A DNA stretch of 41,818 bases from Candidatus Hydrogenedentota bacterium (GCA_029552745.1 JAKPDK010000069.1:1-41818), one strand, 5' to 3'; numbered from the stretch's first letter, positions 25,156-34,422 are shown. The notes: a model not told the origin generated them from the letters alone. Numbers and translations: made by a program.

Positions 25156-28100
25156 TTACGATGTCTTCGGAGTCTTTTGTAGTTCCTGTTGCACTTCTCG
25201 ATATAAAATCGGGTCCAGGGTCTCGCCTGTTTTTTGTGCCTTCTGGCTGGCAGCGTCAAACAAACTCGCCGCACGACGGCTGTCCCCGACCGCAACATAT
25301 ACACGCGCCAAACGCAGATCGAGGTCCGCAGGGGTTCGGCTCATTGTGCTTGCAGCCTGTTCCAGATCGCTACGAGCCGCCCCATATTCCGCCCGCGCCA
25401 TATAGATCGTTCCCCTGAAATAGTAAAACTCAGGCAGAGGCATCAAACGGATAGCGCTCGTCACCGCGTCCAACGCCGCCGCCTTTTGCGTTGGCATCTG
25501 AAACAGCGCCCGACTCTTCGCAAACCATGCCGACGCGTCTTCCGGGTCTGCTGTCAACAAGCGGTCACACACCGCTGCCGCCTGTCCCGATTCGCCCCGC
25601 AGCAGCAAGGTCTCCGCAAGAAGTCGCAACGCCGGCACATACGCGGGCGCGTCAAACAACAGCTCCGACAAGGTCGAAATGCACCGCGCCGTGGAGCGCG
25701 CTGAGCCCATCCGATACTGGAAAACCGCAAGCGCCATCAAACCCTCTACGTCTCGCCTCGAATGGGTGACGTAGTTCTCCAGATATCGCCCCGCTTCTTC
25801 TTCGCCATGTAACGACAAAAGAACCTCTGCCACCATTCTGGCTATGTCGAGGTTCGCTGAAGGTTCTTCAAGGACTCGTCCCAATTCTGCCTGTGCCTGC
25901 TCTTTTTGACCTTGCAGAGCAAACAGCAATCCGCGTAACACACCGAGCTTGGCACGCCAAGCCTCGTCGTTTTGAACTTGTTGTTGCAAGCGATCCAGAA
26001 TCGTTTGTGCTGTCGCCACATCTCCTACCGCCCCGTTCGCCCAAACCAAAACGGCAAGGGCTTCGGCGCCCACCTTCGGTTCCTCCCATAGACCCCGCAC
26101 GAGTCCCAGCGCCTCCCCGGGTCTACCAAACTCCAAAAATCGCCGTGCCAATCGGATTCGCAACGCATACGTCTTCTCCCCACTGGATTCTGCTGCCCGC
26201 ACCACATGGAACGCCGAACCCGCAAGGTCATCATGTAACAAACAACACGTCGCAAGGCCCAAGCGGACAGCGGAATCTTCCACTCCCGCTCGTAACGCGC
26301 CCGTCAGCAACGCTTTCGCTTTGCTTACCGCCGGGGGATCCGCGTTCAAGAACAAGTAGGCTTCTATCACAGAAGCATGCGCGTCGGCTCGATCAGCGTC
26401 GCGAATCATCTTTAAAATCTTTTCCGCTGTTACGCGATAACCGCGGGGATCACGTTCCAACGCAGAAATGGCGGCGTTCATCCGAACACGATTGAGACTG
26501 GGCACGAGTGCCGCCGGCACGTCCCGCCGGTTGCCAAATTCATCCAACCAGGCAAACGCTTCGGCCAATCGGTCGGCTTGGAGCGCGGCGGCAATCCGCT
26601 CCATTTCCAGCGCAACACGTTCGTCTCCTTCGGATACCTCTATCGCACGCGTCAACATGTCGACTGCATGGCTTGCTTGCCCCCTGCGAATAAAAAGTTC
26701 GATCCAAGGTTTCATGTCACTACGTCCCACGGCACGCAGCGCAAGAAACTCTTGAAAACGTCGGTCTGCCTCTTCCAAACGGTTTTGGACAAGGTCAAGA
26801 TACGCGCCCAAGCGCAAGACCACACCTCGCTCAAGCCCGTTGCTTTCCGCCTTGGATAAGACCGTTGCCGCCGCGTCAATCTGCTGTGCGGCCACCAGCG
26901 CCTCCAGCAATCCCTGATACGCCGTCTCTGAAGTCGGACGAAGCCGAATCGCGCGTTCGTAGAGTCCCACTACCGTGTCAACATGGTCCGCCAACGACTG
27001 AGACGCCACCGCCGCACGAAACAGGGCGAAGGCGGTTTGCACCAACAAATCCGGCGAGTCAGGACCACCCGCCAGCATATCCCGTGCCTGCCGAGCCAAC
27101 TGCGCCAGAGAACCTTCCTCTTGACGATTCCACGCCAACAATGCCTTCGCGCGCTCATCCCCAGGATAACGATACAAATACGATTCCAACGCGCTACGTC
27201 CAAGGCTTTCCTGTCCGGAAGCAAGATACGCAATGGCGAGATAAAACTGTGCCGGCATAAAATTGGGCCGCTGACGGGCGACCGCAGCAAAAAGCTCGAT
27301 CGCAGCGTTTGGGTCCGATTTTGCCAATAAGATCCGACCCCGTAAATAGTCTCCTATAGGCTTTTGCTCTGGATGAGAATCCAAGAACGCTGCAATTGTC
27401 TGTTCTGCCGCGTCCCAATTCCCCGCGGTGATCTGCAAATCCCCCAACGTTATCCACACATCGGGATGATCAGCAAGAAAGAGAGGACTCGCTTTTTCTA
27501 GCACCGCTAGCGCTTTGTCCACTTGACCAAGACGCACATAAGCCTGTGCCGCTGCAATTAACAGAGAAGCGTTTTCCGGCTGCCTCGCCAACGCCTGCTC
27601 CAGAAGCTCACGCGCCGTCGCCCAGTCCCGATTCATCGCGGCTTGTTCCGCAGCGATACGCAACACAAACGGATCATCGGGCGATAACCGCCTCGCCTCT
27701 TCAAGTGCCTTCTGTGCCGCCGCAGTTTCCCCAATCGCTGCGAGAAACTTGGCACGAACGGCATGCAACGCGCCGTTTTGCGGCGATTGTGCACACGCAT
27801 TCTCCAATTCGCTGCGCGCAGTGTCCACTTGGTTTTGGGCACGTAAAAGGAAAACTAACTGCTCATAGATTTCAGAGGGGTCGGAAACAAGCGCGACGAG
27901 TTCTCGATAGCAGGTCACCGCTTCTCCATGTCGTCCCATGTCCCGCAAGGCATCCGCCAAAACTCGAAGCAACGTCGGGTCCTTCGGGCGATGGTTCAAA
28001 AACTCGCGGGCGTAATACTCCAACGTGGGATAACTCCGCATTCGCGCATACAATTCCAACAACCGATCTTCGGCTTCGCGGTCTTGCGGTTGGTATCGAA

Positions 28101-28395
28101 GGATCTGGTGATACGCCGTGGCGGCGTTTTGGAGCGCGCCCAGTCGGCCCGATACCTTCATCAAATTGGCATCGGCATATTTGCGAAGCGCATGCACATC
28201 GTCAGGAACACGCCCTAAATAAAAACTATAGGCGCGCGTCGCCTTATCCCACTGTTGTTGTTCCAAGGCGGTTTCTGCTTCATGCCGCCATCGCCGAGTT
28301 TGAGCGCTACGATAGACAAGAAGACCAACGAGACCGACTATACCCAAGCCAATCAAAAGAAGAAGCAAAATGCCGTATTTCCATCGGGATGTCAT
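25156..28395 (-). CDS. 1079-aa membrane-anchored TPR-repeat protein
   Basis: One N-terminal membrane helix (about residues 8-29: YGILLLLLIGLGIVGLVGLL), then over 1000 residues of TPR-type helical repeats facing the periplasm (inside-positive TSRWK at the N-terminus). Examples: QQWDKATRAYSFYLGRVPDD, RHGEAVTCYRELVALVSDPS, ETAAAQKALEEARRLSPDDP, RQRPNFMPAQFYLAIAYLAS. The ATG overlaps the stop of the GT26 gene (ATGA) and is 18 bases from the exosortase gene downstream. TPR proteins next to exosortases and in EPS/cellulose systems act as scaffolds that link the inner-membrane synthase with the outer-membrane port. I infer that role here. No enzymatic domain seen. Confidence 0.85.
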   Translation of the reverse strand: MTSRWKYGILLLLLIGLGIVGLVGLLVYRSAQTRRWRHEAETALEQQQWDKATRAYSFYLGRVPDDVHALRKYADANLMKVSGRLGALQNAATAYHQILRYQPQDREAEDRLLELYARMRSYPTLEYYAREFLNHRPKDPTLLRVLADALRDMGRHGEAVTCYRELVALVSDPSEIYEQLVFLLRAQNQVDTARSELENACAQSPQNGALHAVRAKFLAAIGETAAAQKALEEARRLSPDDPFVLRIAAEQAAMNRDWATARELLEQALARQPENASLLIAAAQAYVRLGQVDKALAVLEKASPLFLADHPDVWITLGDLQITAGNWDAAEQTIAAFLDSHPEQKPIGDYLRGRILLAKSDPNAAIELFAAVARQRPNFMPAQFYLAIAYLASGQESLGRSALESYLYRYPGDERAKALLAWNRQEEGSLAQLARQARDMLAGGPDSPDLLVQTAFALFRAAVASQSLADHVDTVVGLYERAIRLRPTSETAYQGLLEALVAAQQIDAAATVLSKAESNGLERGVVLRLGAYLDLVQNRLEEADRRFQEFLALRAVGRSDMKPWIELFIRRGQASHAVDMLTRAIEVSEGDERVALEMERIAAALQADRLAEAFAWLDEFGNRRDVPAALVPSLNRVRMNAAISALERDPRGYRVTAEKILKMIRDADRADAHASVIEAYLFLNADPPAVSKAKALLTGALRAGVEDSAVRLGLATCCLLHDDLAGSAFHVVRAAESSGEKTYALRIRLARRFLEFGRPGEALGLVRGLWEEPKVGAEALAVLVWANGAVGDVATAQTILDRLQQQVQNDEAWRAKLGVLRGLLFALQGQKEQAQAELGRVLEEPSANLDIARMVAEVLLSLHGEEEAGRYLENYVTHSRRDVEGLMALAVFQYRMGSARSTARCISTLSELLFDAPAYVPALRLLAETLLLRGESGQAAAVCDRLLTADPEDASAWFAKSRALFQMPTQKAAALDAVTSAIRLMPLPEFYYFRGTIYMARAEYGAARSDLEQAASTMSRTPADLDLRLARVYVAVGDSRRAASLFDAASQKAQKTGETLDPILYREVQQELQKTPKTS

Positions 28396-29216
28396 TCAGG
28401 TTCCCCTTGATTGCAGGAAGTAGACTTGCCCCGTTTCTGGAAACGCTGCCGCCGAAACTCCCGCCATAAAATCGGCATAAACCGAATATCTTCGACAAGA
28501 TACCGCCGCCATAATCGGCGCGGCTCATGCATCAAACGCCACAACCATTCCCCACCAGCCCGTTGAACCCATTCCGGCGCACGTTTTTGCACACCGGCTA
28601 CAAAGTCAATTCCTGCACCCACCCCAATCATCACGCGCGCCCCACTAGCACGATAATTACGGTGCATCCAGATCTCCTGTTGCGGTGCAGAAAACGCCAC
28701 AAAACATATATCGGGCGACGCACGCCTTACTATTTCCACCGTCTCCGCATTCAACCTTTCATCCCGCGCAAAACCAAAAGGGGGACTGTAAACTCCCGCC
28801 ACGCGCAACGTAGGAAAAAGGGCACGCAACCGCTCGGCGGCTTGGGCAGCCACTCCCGGAGCCGCCCCAAGCAAAAAAATAGAGTAGTCATGCGCCGCCG
28901 CAAACGCACTCAGCCGCGGCACAAGATCAGAACCACTCAATTTCTCGGGCAAAGGTCTCCCGCACAAACGCGCTGCCCACAACACCGCGGTTCCGTCCGC
29001 AAGAACAAGGCCAGCGTGGGCATAGGCTTCCTGAAAATCCGGATTACGTTGCAATTGACAAATGTGGTCTACATTTGGTGTCACAATATAGGCAGGCGAG
29101 CACGTCTCTATACAACCCGTGACAAACGCACAAACTTCAGAAAACGTAATATGTGAAAAGGAAACGCCAAAAAGTTCGACACGGGGAATATGTAACGGAC
29201 TCACCACAACACACAC
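28392..29216 (-). CDS. WecB/TagA/CpsF family (GT26) glycosyltransferase
   Basis: 274 aa from a GTG at 29216; other nearby GTG codons could be the true start, since no clear ribosome-binding site is seen. Family hallmarks in order: VTPNVDHICQLQRNPDF (~50-66), LADGTAVLWAARLCGRPLPEKLSGSDL (~80-106), IFLLGAAPGVA (~123-133), PDICFVAFSAPQQEIWM (~178-194) and GVGAGIDFVAGVQKRAPEW (~207-225). It should transfer a HexNAc or ManNAc(A)-type sugar to an undecaprenyl-pyrophosphate-linked acceptor at the cytoplasmic membrane. It overlaps the TPR gene by four bases and lies 70 bases after the tyrosine-kinase gene. Confidence 0.9.
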   Translation of the reverse strand: MCVVVSPLHIPRVELFGVSFSHITFSEVCAFVTGCIETCSPAYIVTPNVDHICQLQRNPDFQEAYAHAGLVLADGTAVLWAARLCGRPLPEKLSGSDLVPRLSAFAAAHDYSIFLLGAAPGVAAQAAERLRALFPTLRVAGVYSPPFGFARDERLNAETVEIVRRASPDICFVAFSAPQQEIWMHRNYRASGARVMIGVGAGIDFVAGVQKRAPEWVQRAGGEWLWRLMHEPRRLWRRYLVEDIRFMPILWREFRRQRFQKRGKSTSCNQGEPE

Positions 29217-29286
29217 CCAAACCTGGTTCTACCACAACACGGTCGGCGCCGTCTGGTGCAATCCACTTCACCACATCTTAAAACGC

Positions 29287-31662
29287 TCATAGAGATTCTG
29301 TGTCGGTTCCCGACCTCGTTTCGGAATCTTCTCTCATATTCTGCCCAGGGACATCTTCATCTTCCAAAAGGATGATGCTAGATAACTCTTCCGTCTCAGG
29401 TTCCGGCTTCTTCGCCTGACTTACCCGATTGGCTCCCCGACGCGAAGAATCACTCGCCGTGGAAGGTTCCTTGCCGTACGCGTAGTATTTGCCAAGATTC
29501 TCTTCCAAATAACCCCACCGTGTAGGCTTGAGTTTGTTTAACACAATACCCACTAAATTCGCACCCACCTGACGCAGCTCCGTAATACAGCGCCGCGTCA
29601 TTCCCAGCGTCGAAACCTCCGAACCCACCACCAGAACCACCCCGTCCACAACAGGCGATAACAACTTCGCATCCGACATCAGGAGCGCCGGCGGACTGTC
29701 AATGATCACATGGTCAAACGCCTTTTCCGCCTCTTCCAAAAACTCCACAAGTTCCCGCGACGCCAATTTTTCTGCTACGACATCGCTTTCCCTCCCAGGA
29801 CCGATGAGGAACAAGTTCGGCACACTCGTCTCCCGGACCACGTCCCGCGGCTGCCGCCCCTTGCTGAATATCTCTTCCAATCCCTCAGAAGGCTCCATGC
29901 CAAAACACCGTTCCACCCCCGGACGCCGCGCACTAATGTCCACCAGCAACACACGCCGCTCTGCCTGCGCTAACGCACACGCAAGGTTGCAAGCCAACGA
30001 CGTTTTGCCATCACCCTGGGAGGGACTCGTAACCAAAACCGTGTTTAATTCTGCGGAACCTTCCGGCGGATAAATAATGCGGGTAATAATGCGACGGTAC
30101 TGGTCTGCCGTCGTCGAGTTAGGAAAATCCACTGAAAGCCGGGCAGGATTGACACCACGCGGGAGCTTGTCGGACGCCGCATCCGGTATCGCCGCCAGTA
30201 CCGGTAAATCCGTGACCGGTTTCAGGTCTTGCGGCATGCGAATGTGCTGATCGGTCATCTCTCGAAACACACCCAAACACACGCCCGCACCTACTGAAAA
30301 CACCAAAGCTAGCAACATAAACTGCAGCCGCTTCCCATACTGCGGCTTTTCCGGCGCAACGGTGGCTGACGGCTCATTCACACGTCCCGGCGCCCGTTCT
30401 TCTACATCCAGAAGTCGAATAGACTCTACAAACTGGTCATACTCTTTTCGCATCTGCTCTAACTTGGCTTCTTCTTCTTCGATCGTCGCCATTGACTGTG
30501 CCAAGTCTTCCAACTTCTTCTCGTGCTCCTGAATCGTCTGTTTGAACTGATCCACTCGACCCTGGGCATCTTCCACCTGCTTTTGCGCCGCCGCCAACTC
30601 CAACCGATGGCGCTCGAAAATTGTGTTCAGTTCATCCGTGCGCAACCGCGCCTTCGTCTGCTCTATTTGATTCTGCACCGTCGCCAACGTATCCCGTTCT
30701 GCCTTCAACGGCGGGGCGTCCTCGACGTACTTCGTTTCCATATCGGCGATCCGCCGAGCTACCGTGACCTCTTGCTGACGGAGCGCTTGAACCGCGGGAT
30801 CGGAACTCACCTTTTCCTCAACACCCATTTCGTATACCGGCTCCGTGGGATTCGCCTGATGCCGCGCCTGGATTTTCTGAACCTCGGCTACCAAGTTCTC
30901 AAGACGGGAAACGTTCGATTGTGCCGTCGACAACTCCGCCTGAGCCTGCCCCAACCGATCGTGATAGAACTGCAGCCCAATCTCTCCCACGGGAGTAGAA
31001 CCCTCCAGGGTCACCCCAGCAGTACGCTTCATGTCGGCAATACGCGCCCGCTGCTCTTCCATCCGCTTCTGAATCGCTTCCCGCTCTTCCACCAAGAGTT
31101 TTCTGCGTTGCCCTATCCCCTCACTCTCGATGCTGGAGACGTACCGTACGTACGTCTCCACAATCTTCGACACCACGGTCATCGCCGCTGCCCGATCGGT
31201 CGACCGACACGATATCCGTATCAACTCGCTCGACGGCTGCACTTTCGCATCTACTTTGGCCATGAGAAAATGTAGCGGGTCTTTTTGATTCCGTATCCAA
31301 GGCAGATCGCGCACCGCAGGGTCATTCACCACTTTGGCAAGAATCGTCGGTCCTTTTATCAGAGACACCTGGGTCGCTACATAACGGTCGTAGTCCACAC
31401 TCGACGGGCTCTGCCCCTCGCGCAACACGCCCGGGCGCGTTGCCTGAATCGCAATAAAATTCGATGCCTCATACTCCGCGGGCACCAAAAACCATGCCGC
31501 TATCATCAGCGGCAACGCCAATACTACCGACGTAATCACCATAAACCGGCCGCGAAGACGCAACAGTCGCTTGATATTCAGCGACGTCCCCGCCTCCCCC
31601 TGCGGCGGCAAACCGCCAGGACCAAATGGCGCCGACAATTCCGTCGAAAATTCTGTGGTCAT
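29287..31662 (-). CDS. Wzc/GumC-like polysaccharide co-polymerase with tyrosine-kinase domain
   Basis: 791 aa. TM1 is at ~41-61 and TM2 at ~447-466, bounding a periplasmic Wzz/GNVR region with two coiled coils (about 185-265 and 320-415). The cytoplasmic BY-kinase domain has Walker A SPSQGDGKTS (546-555) and Walker B VIIDSPPAL (652-660). The Walker A' motif reads VDISARRP (574-581), so the second Asp of the usual DxDxR pattern is Ser. The Tyr cluster is short (Y718, Y726, Y727, Y729) and is followed by a ~60-residue acidic Ser/Glu-rich tail, whereas such clusters are usually near the C-terminus. It should control chain length and export of the polymer with the Wza-like protein. AGGAGG precedes the ATG by four bases. 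Confidence 0.88.
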   Translation of the reverse strand: MTTEFSTELSAPFGPGGLPPQGEAGTSLNIKRLLRLRGRFMVITSVVLALPLMIAAWFLVPAEYEASNFIAIQATRPGVLREGQSPSSVDYDRYVATQVSLIKGPTILAKVVNDPAVRDLPWIRNQKDPLHFLMAKVDAKVQPSSELIRISCRSTDRAAAMTVVSKIVETYVRYVSSIESEGIGQRRKLLVEEREAIQKRMEEQRARIADMKRTAGVTLEGSTPVGEIGLQFYHDRLGQAQAELSTAQSNVSRLENLVAEVQKIQARHQANPTEPVYEMGVEEKVSSDPAVQALRQQEVTVARRIADMETKYVEDAPPLKAERDTLATVQNQIEQTKARLRTDELNTIFERHRLELAAAQKQVEDAQGRVDQFKQTIQEHEKKLEDLAQSMATIEEEEAKLEQMRKEYDQFVESIRLLDVEERAPGRVNEPSATVAPEKPQYGKRLQFMLLALVFSVGAGVCLGVFREMTDQHIRMPQDLKPVTDLPVLAAIPDAASDKLPRGVNPARLSVDFPNSTTADQYRRIITRIIYPPEGSAELNTVLVTSPSQGDGKTSLACNLACALAQAERRVLLVDISARRPGVERCFGMEPSEGLEEIFSKGRQPRDVVRETSVPNLFLIGPGRESDVVAEKLASRELVEFLEEAEKAFDHVIIDSPPALLMSDAKLLSPVVDGVVLVVGSEVSTLGMTRRCITELRQVGANLVGIVLNKLKPTRWGYLEENLGKYYAYGKEPSTASDSSRRGANRVSQAKKPEPETEELSSIILLEDEDVPGQNMREDSETRSGTDTESL

Positions 31663-31670
31663 ACCACCTC

Positions 31671-32921
31671 CTACGGCGTCGGTGTCACAGTACGGAACAC
31701 ATTTCCAAAGTCCCGTAAGCCCTGCAACACCGCCAAGGTGCCCGCTGTACCATCGCCTGCGTTATCGAACATTCTGCTGAATTGCTTATCCGTGTACCAC
31801 GTGTTGTACGCCTCTTGATACAAATCCATAATCGGCAGGAACGACCCCGCAAACCGATTCGCAAAATCCTGTAAACGCACCAACGGACGTCGCGGCACGT
31901 AGACAATGTCTCCAGCCCGCAACGGCACGTCTTTCCCCGTCTTTAACGCCCGCTTCACGTTGATCAACAACACTTCGCTCTCTTCCGTATTCACGCCACG
32001 AATAATCACAACCTTTTGCTTGTACGCCACCGGCTCCAACAGCCCCCCCGCGCGCGCCAATACCTGTAACAACGACTCGCCCTCTACAAGGGAAAATACC
32101 GTCGGCCGCACCACCGCTCCCATGATATAAACCAAATTCACCCCCTCAGGAACAAATACCACGTCGTCAGGCCAAACCGGAATCTGCGATGGATGTTGCC
32201 CCGGGGTTGTCAGTCCTTTCAAATCACACGAGATGATCTCCCGTTCCTTGCCCTTGTGACGGATGATGTACGCCAGACTTAACGACCCCTGCGCCGACTC
32301 AAAATACTCGCCCGTCGCCCGACTCCTGTCGCGAACGCCACCAGCGATATTGATCGCCTGAAGTACCGAGATGGGTCTCCGGTATGGATATTCCGAGGGA
32401 CGGTTCACATCACCCATCACATAAAACGACTGTCCCGTTGCCGCCACCACCGTCAACGACACTTGCGGGTCACGAAATACCTTGCAGTACGCCTTACGAA
32501 CCACCTCCAATGCCTCGTCCCGCGTCAACCCCGCTACAGACACATCTTCGATCAACGGCAACGAAATATACCCATCAAAACGCACCATGACCTGCGGCAC
32601 ATTGAGTGTCTCGTCATCAAACGACCGAAACGCCAACGTGTCACCCGGCGCAATGCGATATTCCGGCAAAGCCATCTTTTCATCAAAAGACGATTCGCCT
32701 CCTTCCGGCGCCGACTCCGGTTGCGCTGCGGCAGCGGGTACGTCGGTCTGAATCACGTCGCCCGTCTTGACGCGCATCGCCTCTTCCACGACCGACGCGT
32801 CGCTGTTAGCTTTAGCCGCCTTCGTTTCGCGCAACGAAGAGGCGCATCCAGCGCCCAGCATCGCAATCAAAACCAACAACGCGCTATGGCATACAACTCG
32901 ACCCCTCTGATGTGCTCTCAT
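31671..32921 (-). CDS. Wza-like polysaccharide export lipoprotein (SLBB)
   Basis: 416 aa with a lipoprotein signal: LLVLIAMLGAGC with the lipid-acceptor Cys at residue 26. The poly_export domain (about 85-180) starts YRIAPGDTLAFRSFDDETLN and has VRFDGYISLPLIEDVSVAGLTRDEALEVV. SLBB-type modules follow (GQSFYVMGDVNRPSEYPY, LVYIMGAVVRPTVFSLVEGESLLQVLARAGGL). It should oligomerise into the outer-membrane export channel. The ATG overlaps the stop of the sigma-54 activator gene (ATGA), and the stop is eight bases from the tyrosine-kinase gene, so it is translationally coupled on one transcript. Confidence 0.92.
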   Translation of the reverse strand: MRAHQRGRVVCHSALLVLIAMLGAGCASSLRETKAAKANSDASVVEEAMRVKTGDVIQTDVPAAAAQPESAPEGGESSFDEKMALPEYRIAPGDTLAFRSFDDETLNVPQVMVRFDGYISLPLIEDVSVAGLTRDEALEVVRKAYCKVFRDPQVSLTVVAATGQSFYVMGDVNRPSEYPYRRPISVLQAINIAGGVRDRSRATGEYFESAQGSLSLAYIIRHKGKEREIISCDLKGLTTPGQHPSQIPVWPDDVVFVPEGVNLVYIMGAVVRPTVFSLVEGESLLQVLARAGGLLEPVAYKQKVVIIRGVNTEESEVLLINVKRALKTGKDVPLRAGDIVYVPRRPLVRLQDFANRFAGSFLPIMDLYQEAYNTWYTDKQFSRMFDNAGDGTAGTLAVLQGLRDFGNVFRTVTPTP

Positions 32922-34093
32922 TCCGTTGATTCTCCCTGCATCTCCTGCTCGCCGATATTATAGGCCTCTATCCTTCGAAGAATCGAACTATAACTGATCC
33001 CCAAGAGCTTCGCCGCTTTGCGGCGATTCCAAAGGGTCAATCGTAAAGCCTCCTCTATTAACCCACGTTCCGCCTGCTCTATCGCCCGACGACGCGCTTC
33101 CTTCAAGGACATCAACTTGGGTGGCGCCTCTTTCTCCTGCTTAGGAACTGCTCGCCTCGGGGGCGTTTGCACATCACGTTCTTGCGCGGACGACGCCGCC
33201 CGCGATTCGGGCGCTGCAGGCTGCTTCGGAGGTACTCGGAACACCGCCGCAGGAGCCGGCGGCACAAGCGACGACGGTACGATGGGGGAAGAAAGTGTCG
33301 TCTTGCGCGATTCCGGCTCTCCAAAAAGAGATTCCGGATTGCCCGTTGCGACGTACTTACGAACACAAGCGGCAAGTTCTCGAACATTCCCAGGCCAAGG
33401 CAAAGTCAGCATCTTCTGCACGTACGCTTCCGGTAACGGCTCATAGGAACGTCCAAACATTCGTCGAAAATTAAAGTTGAAATGCTCCGCCAACAAGGGA
33501 ATATCCACGGGACGTTCCCGCAAAGGCGGCAGGTGAATGTGTGCCTCCGTTAATCGAAAATACAACTCCTGGCGAATTCGCTCCCGCGCAACCGCATCCT
33601 CGATCCTCATGTTCGTCGCTGCAACGACCCGCACATCACACGGAATCGGTTTCACACCGCCAACCCGCAGGATCGGTTCGCCGTCCAACATCTGAAGCAG
33701 TTTCCCCTGAACCGCAAAACTGGTCTCCGTTATCTCATCCAAAAACAAAGTACCGTGATGCGCCAACTCCACACGACCCGGCTTGGAGGTTTGCGCGCCC
33801 GTAAATGCCCCCCGCTCGTAACCAAAAAGCTCACTCTCAAATATACTCTCCGGAATCGCAGGACAATTCACCTTGATAAACGGTTTCTCCGCGCGCGGCG
33901 ACAACCGGTGCAACATCCTCGCTACGATGTCTTTCCCCGTACCACTTTCCCCCGTGATCAATACCGTGAGACGGGTCTGCGCCATCCGCCGAACCAGTTC
34001 GTTCACCTCGCGCATCGCCTCACTTGTGCCTAAAAGTACCTCGTGAAGAGGCGCACTAATGAGTTCTATTGGAAAACGCGTCTGTTCGCCCAT
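32918..34093 (-). CDS. Sigma-54-dependent activator lacking a receiver domain
   Basis: 391 aa from the ATG at 34093 (a TTG one codon upstream opens the frame; AGGGA lies just before). The AAA+ domain begins within ~20 residues of the N-terminus. It has Walker A GESGTGKD (~48-55), the sigma-54-contacting loop ERGAFTGA (~94-101), Walker B GTLFLDE (~114-120) and the R-finger/sensor segments. A Pro/Ala/Ser-rich linker of about 80 residues follows (SSLVPPAPAAVFRVPPKQPA). Then comes a Fis-type helix-turn-helix (NRRKAAKLLGISYSSILRRI). No receiver, GAF or PAS domain is present, so it is PspF-like in layout. It is the first gene of the exopolysaccharide run and is coupled to the Wza-like gene, which suggests autogenous control. 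I found no convincing -24/-12 site upstream. Confidence 0.9.
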   Translation of the reverse strand: MGEQTRFPIELISAPLHEVLLGTSEAMREVNELVRRMAQTRLTVLITGESGTGKDIVARMLHRLSPRAEKPFIKVNCPAIPESIFESELFGYERGAFTGAQTSKPGRVELAHHGTLFLDEITETSFAVQGKLLQMLDGEPILRVGGVKPIPCDVRVVAATNMRIEDAVARERIRQELYFRLTEAHIHLPPLRERPVDIPLLAEHFNFNFRRMFGRSYEPLPEAYVQKMLTLPWPGNVRELAACVRKYVATGNPESLFGEPESRKTTLSSPIVPSSLVPPAPAAVFRVPPKQPAAPESRAASSAQERDVQTPPRRAVPKQEKEAPPKLMSLKEARRRAIEQAERGLIEEALRLTLWNRRKAAKLLGISYSSILRRIEAYNIGEQEMQGESTE

Positions 34094-34422
34094 CAAGTTC
34101 CCTTTTAGTCTCGACGATTCACCTTCCCAGTCACGAAAATCCTGATTAAAAAATAGTTTTTGCGCTCCACTCAGACAATAAACCGACCAAAAGCCATCTT
34201 GAGCATTCCCAAGAATGACACATATGTTATCAATACGTCAATATTCTTATTCGAATGTGAATTGCAGTAAAACAGCCTACAAAAAGCGAATAATATACTG
34301 AGCTAGAAAAAACAAAAAATCCGGTATGAGAATCCGAAAGACCAATGGCCGTTGGTACCCCAGCCCAAAAGAAATGGGAGTTATCTAATGAAATAGTTGC
34401 CGAATAATCCGTTTATATCTTG
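34094..34422. other. AT-rich noncoding leader between two minus-strand gene sets
   Basis: About 329 bases with no gene, clearly more AT-rich than the flanks. It contains a short imperfect stem-loop at 34340-34355 (ACCAATGGCCGTTGGT) and an AT-rich stretch with TATATTATT on the minus strand near 34290. A TTGACG on the same strand is at about 34234-34239 with no good -10. The promoter of the exopolysaccharide run presumably lies here but I could not fix it; no canonical sigma-54 -24/-12 pair is visible. Confidence 0.5.

Noticed and set aside
27546-28469. 307-codon plus-strand frame opposite the 1079-aa TPR gene
   Set aside because: Arg/Pro/Ser-rich composition typical of the antisense of a GC-rich gene; the TPR repeats on the other strand are clear.
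34094-34422. Sigma-54 (-24/-12) promoter for the exopolysaccharide run
   Set aside because: Read on both strands, no TGGCAC-N5-TTGC-like pair with correct spacing was found; only loose AT-rich boxes.
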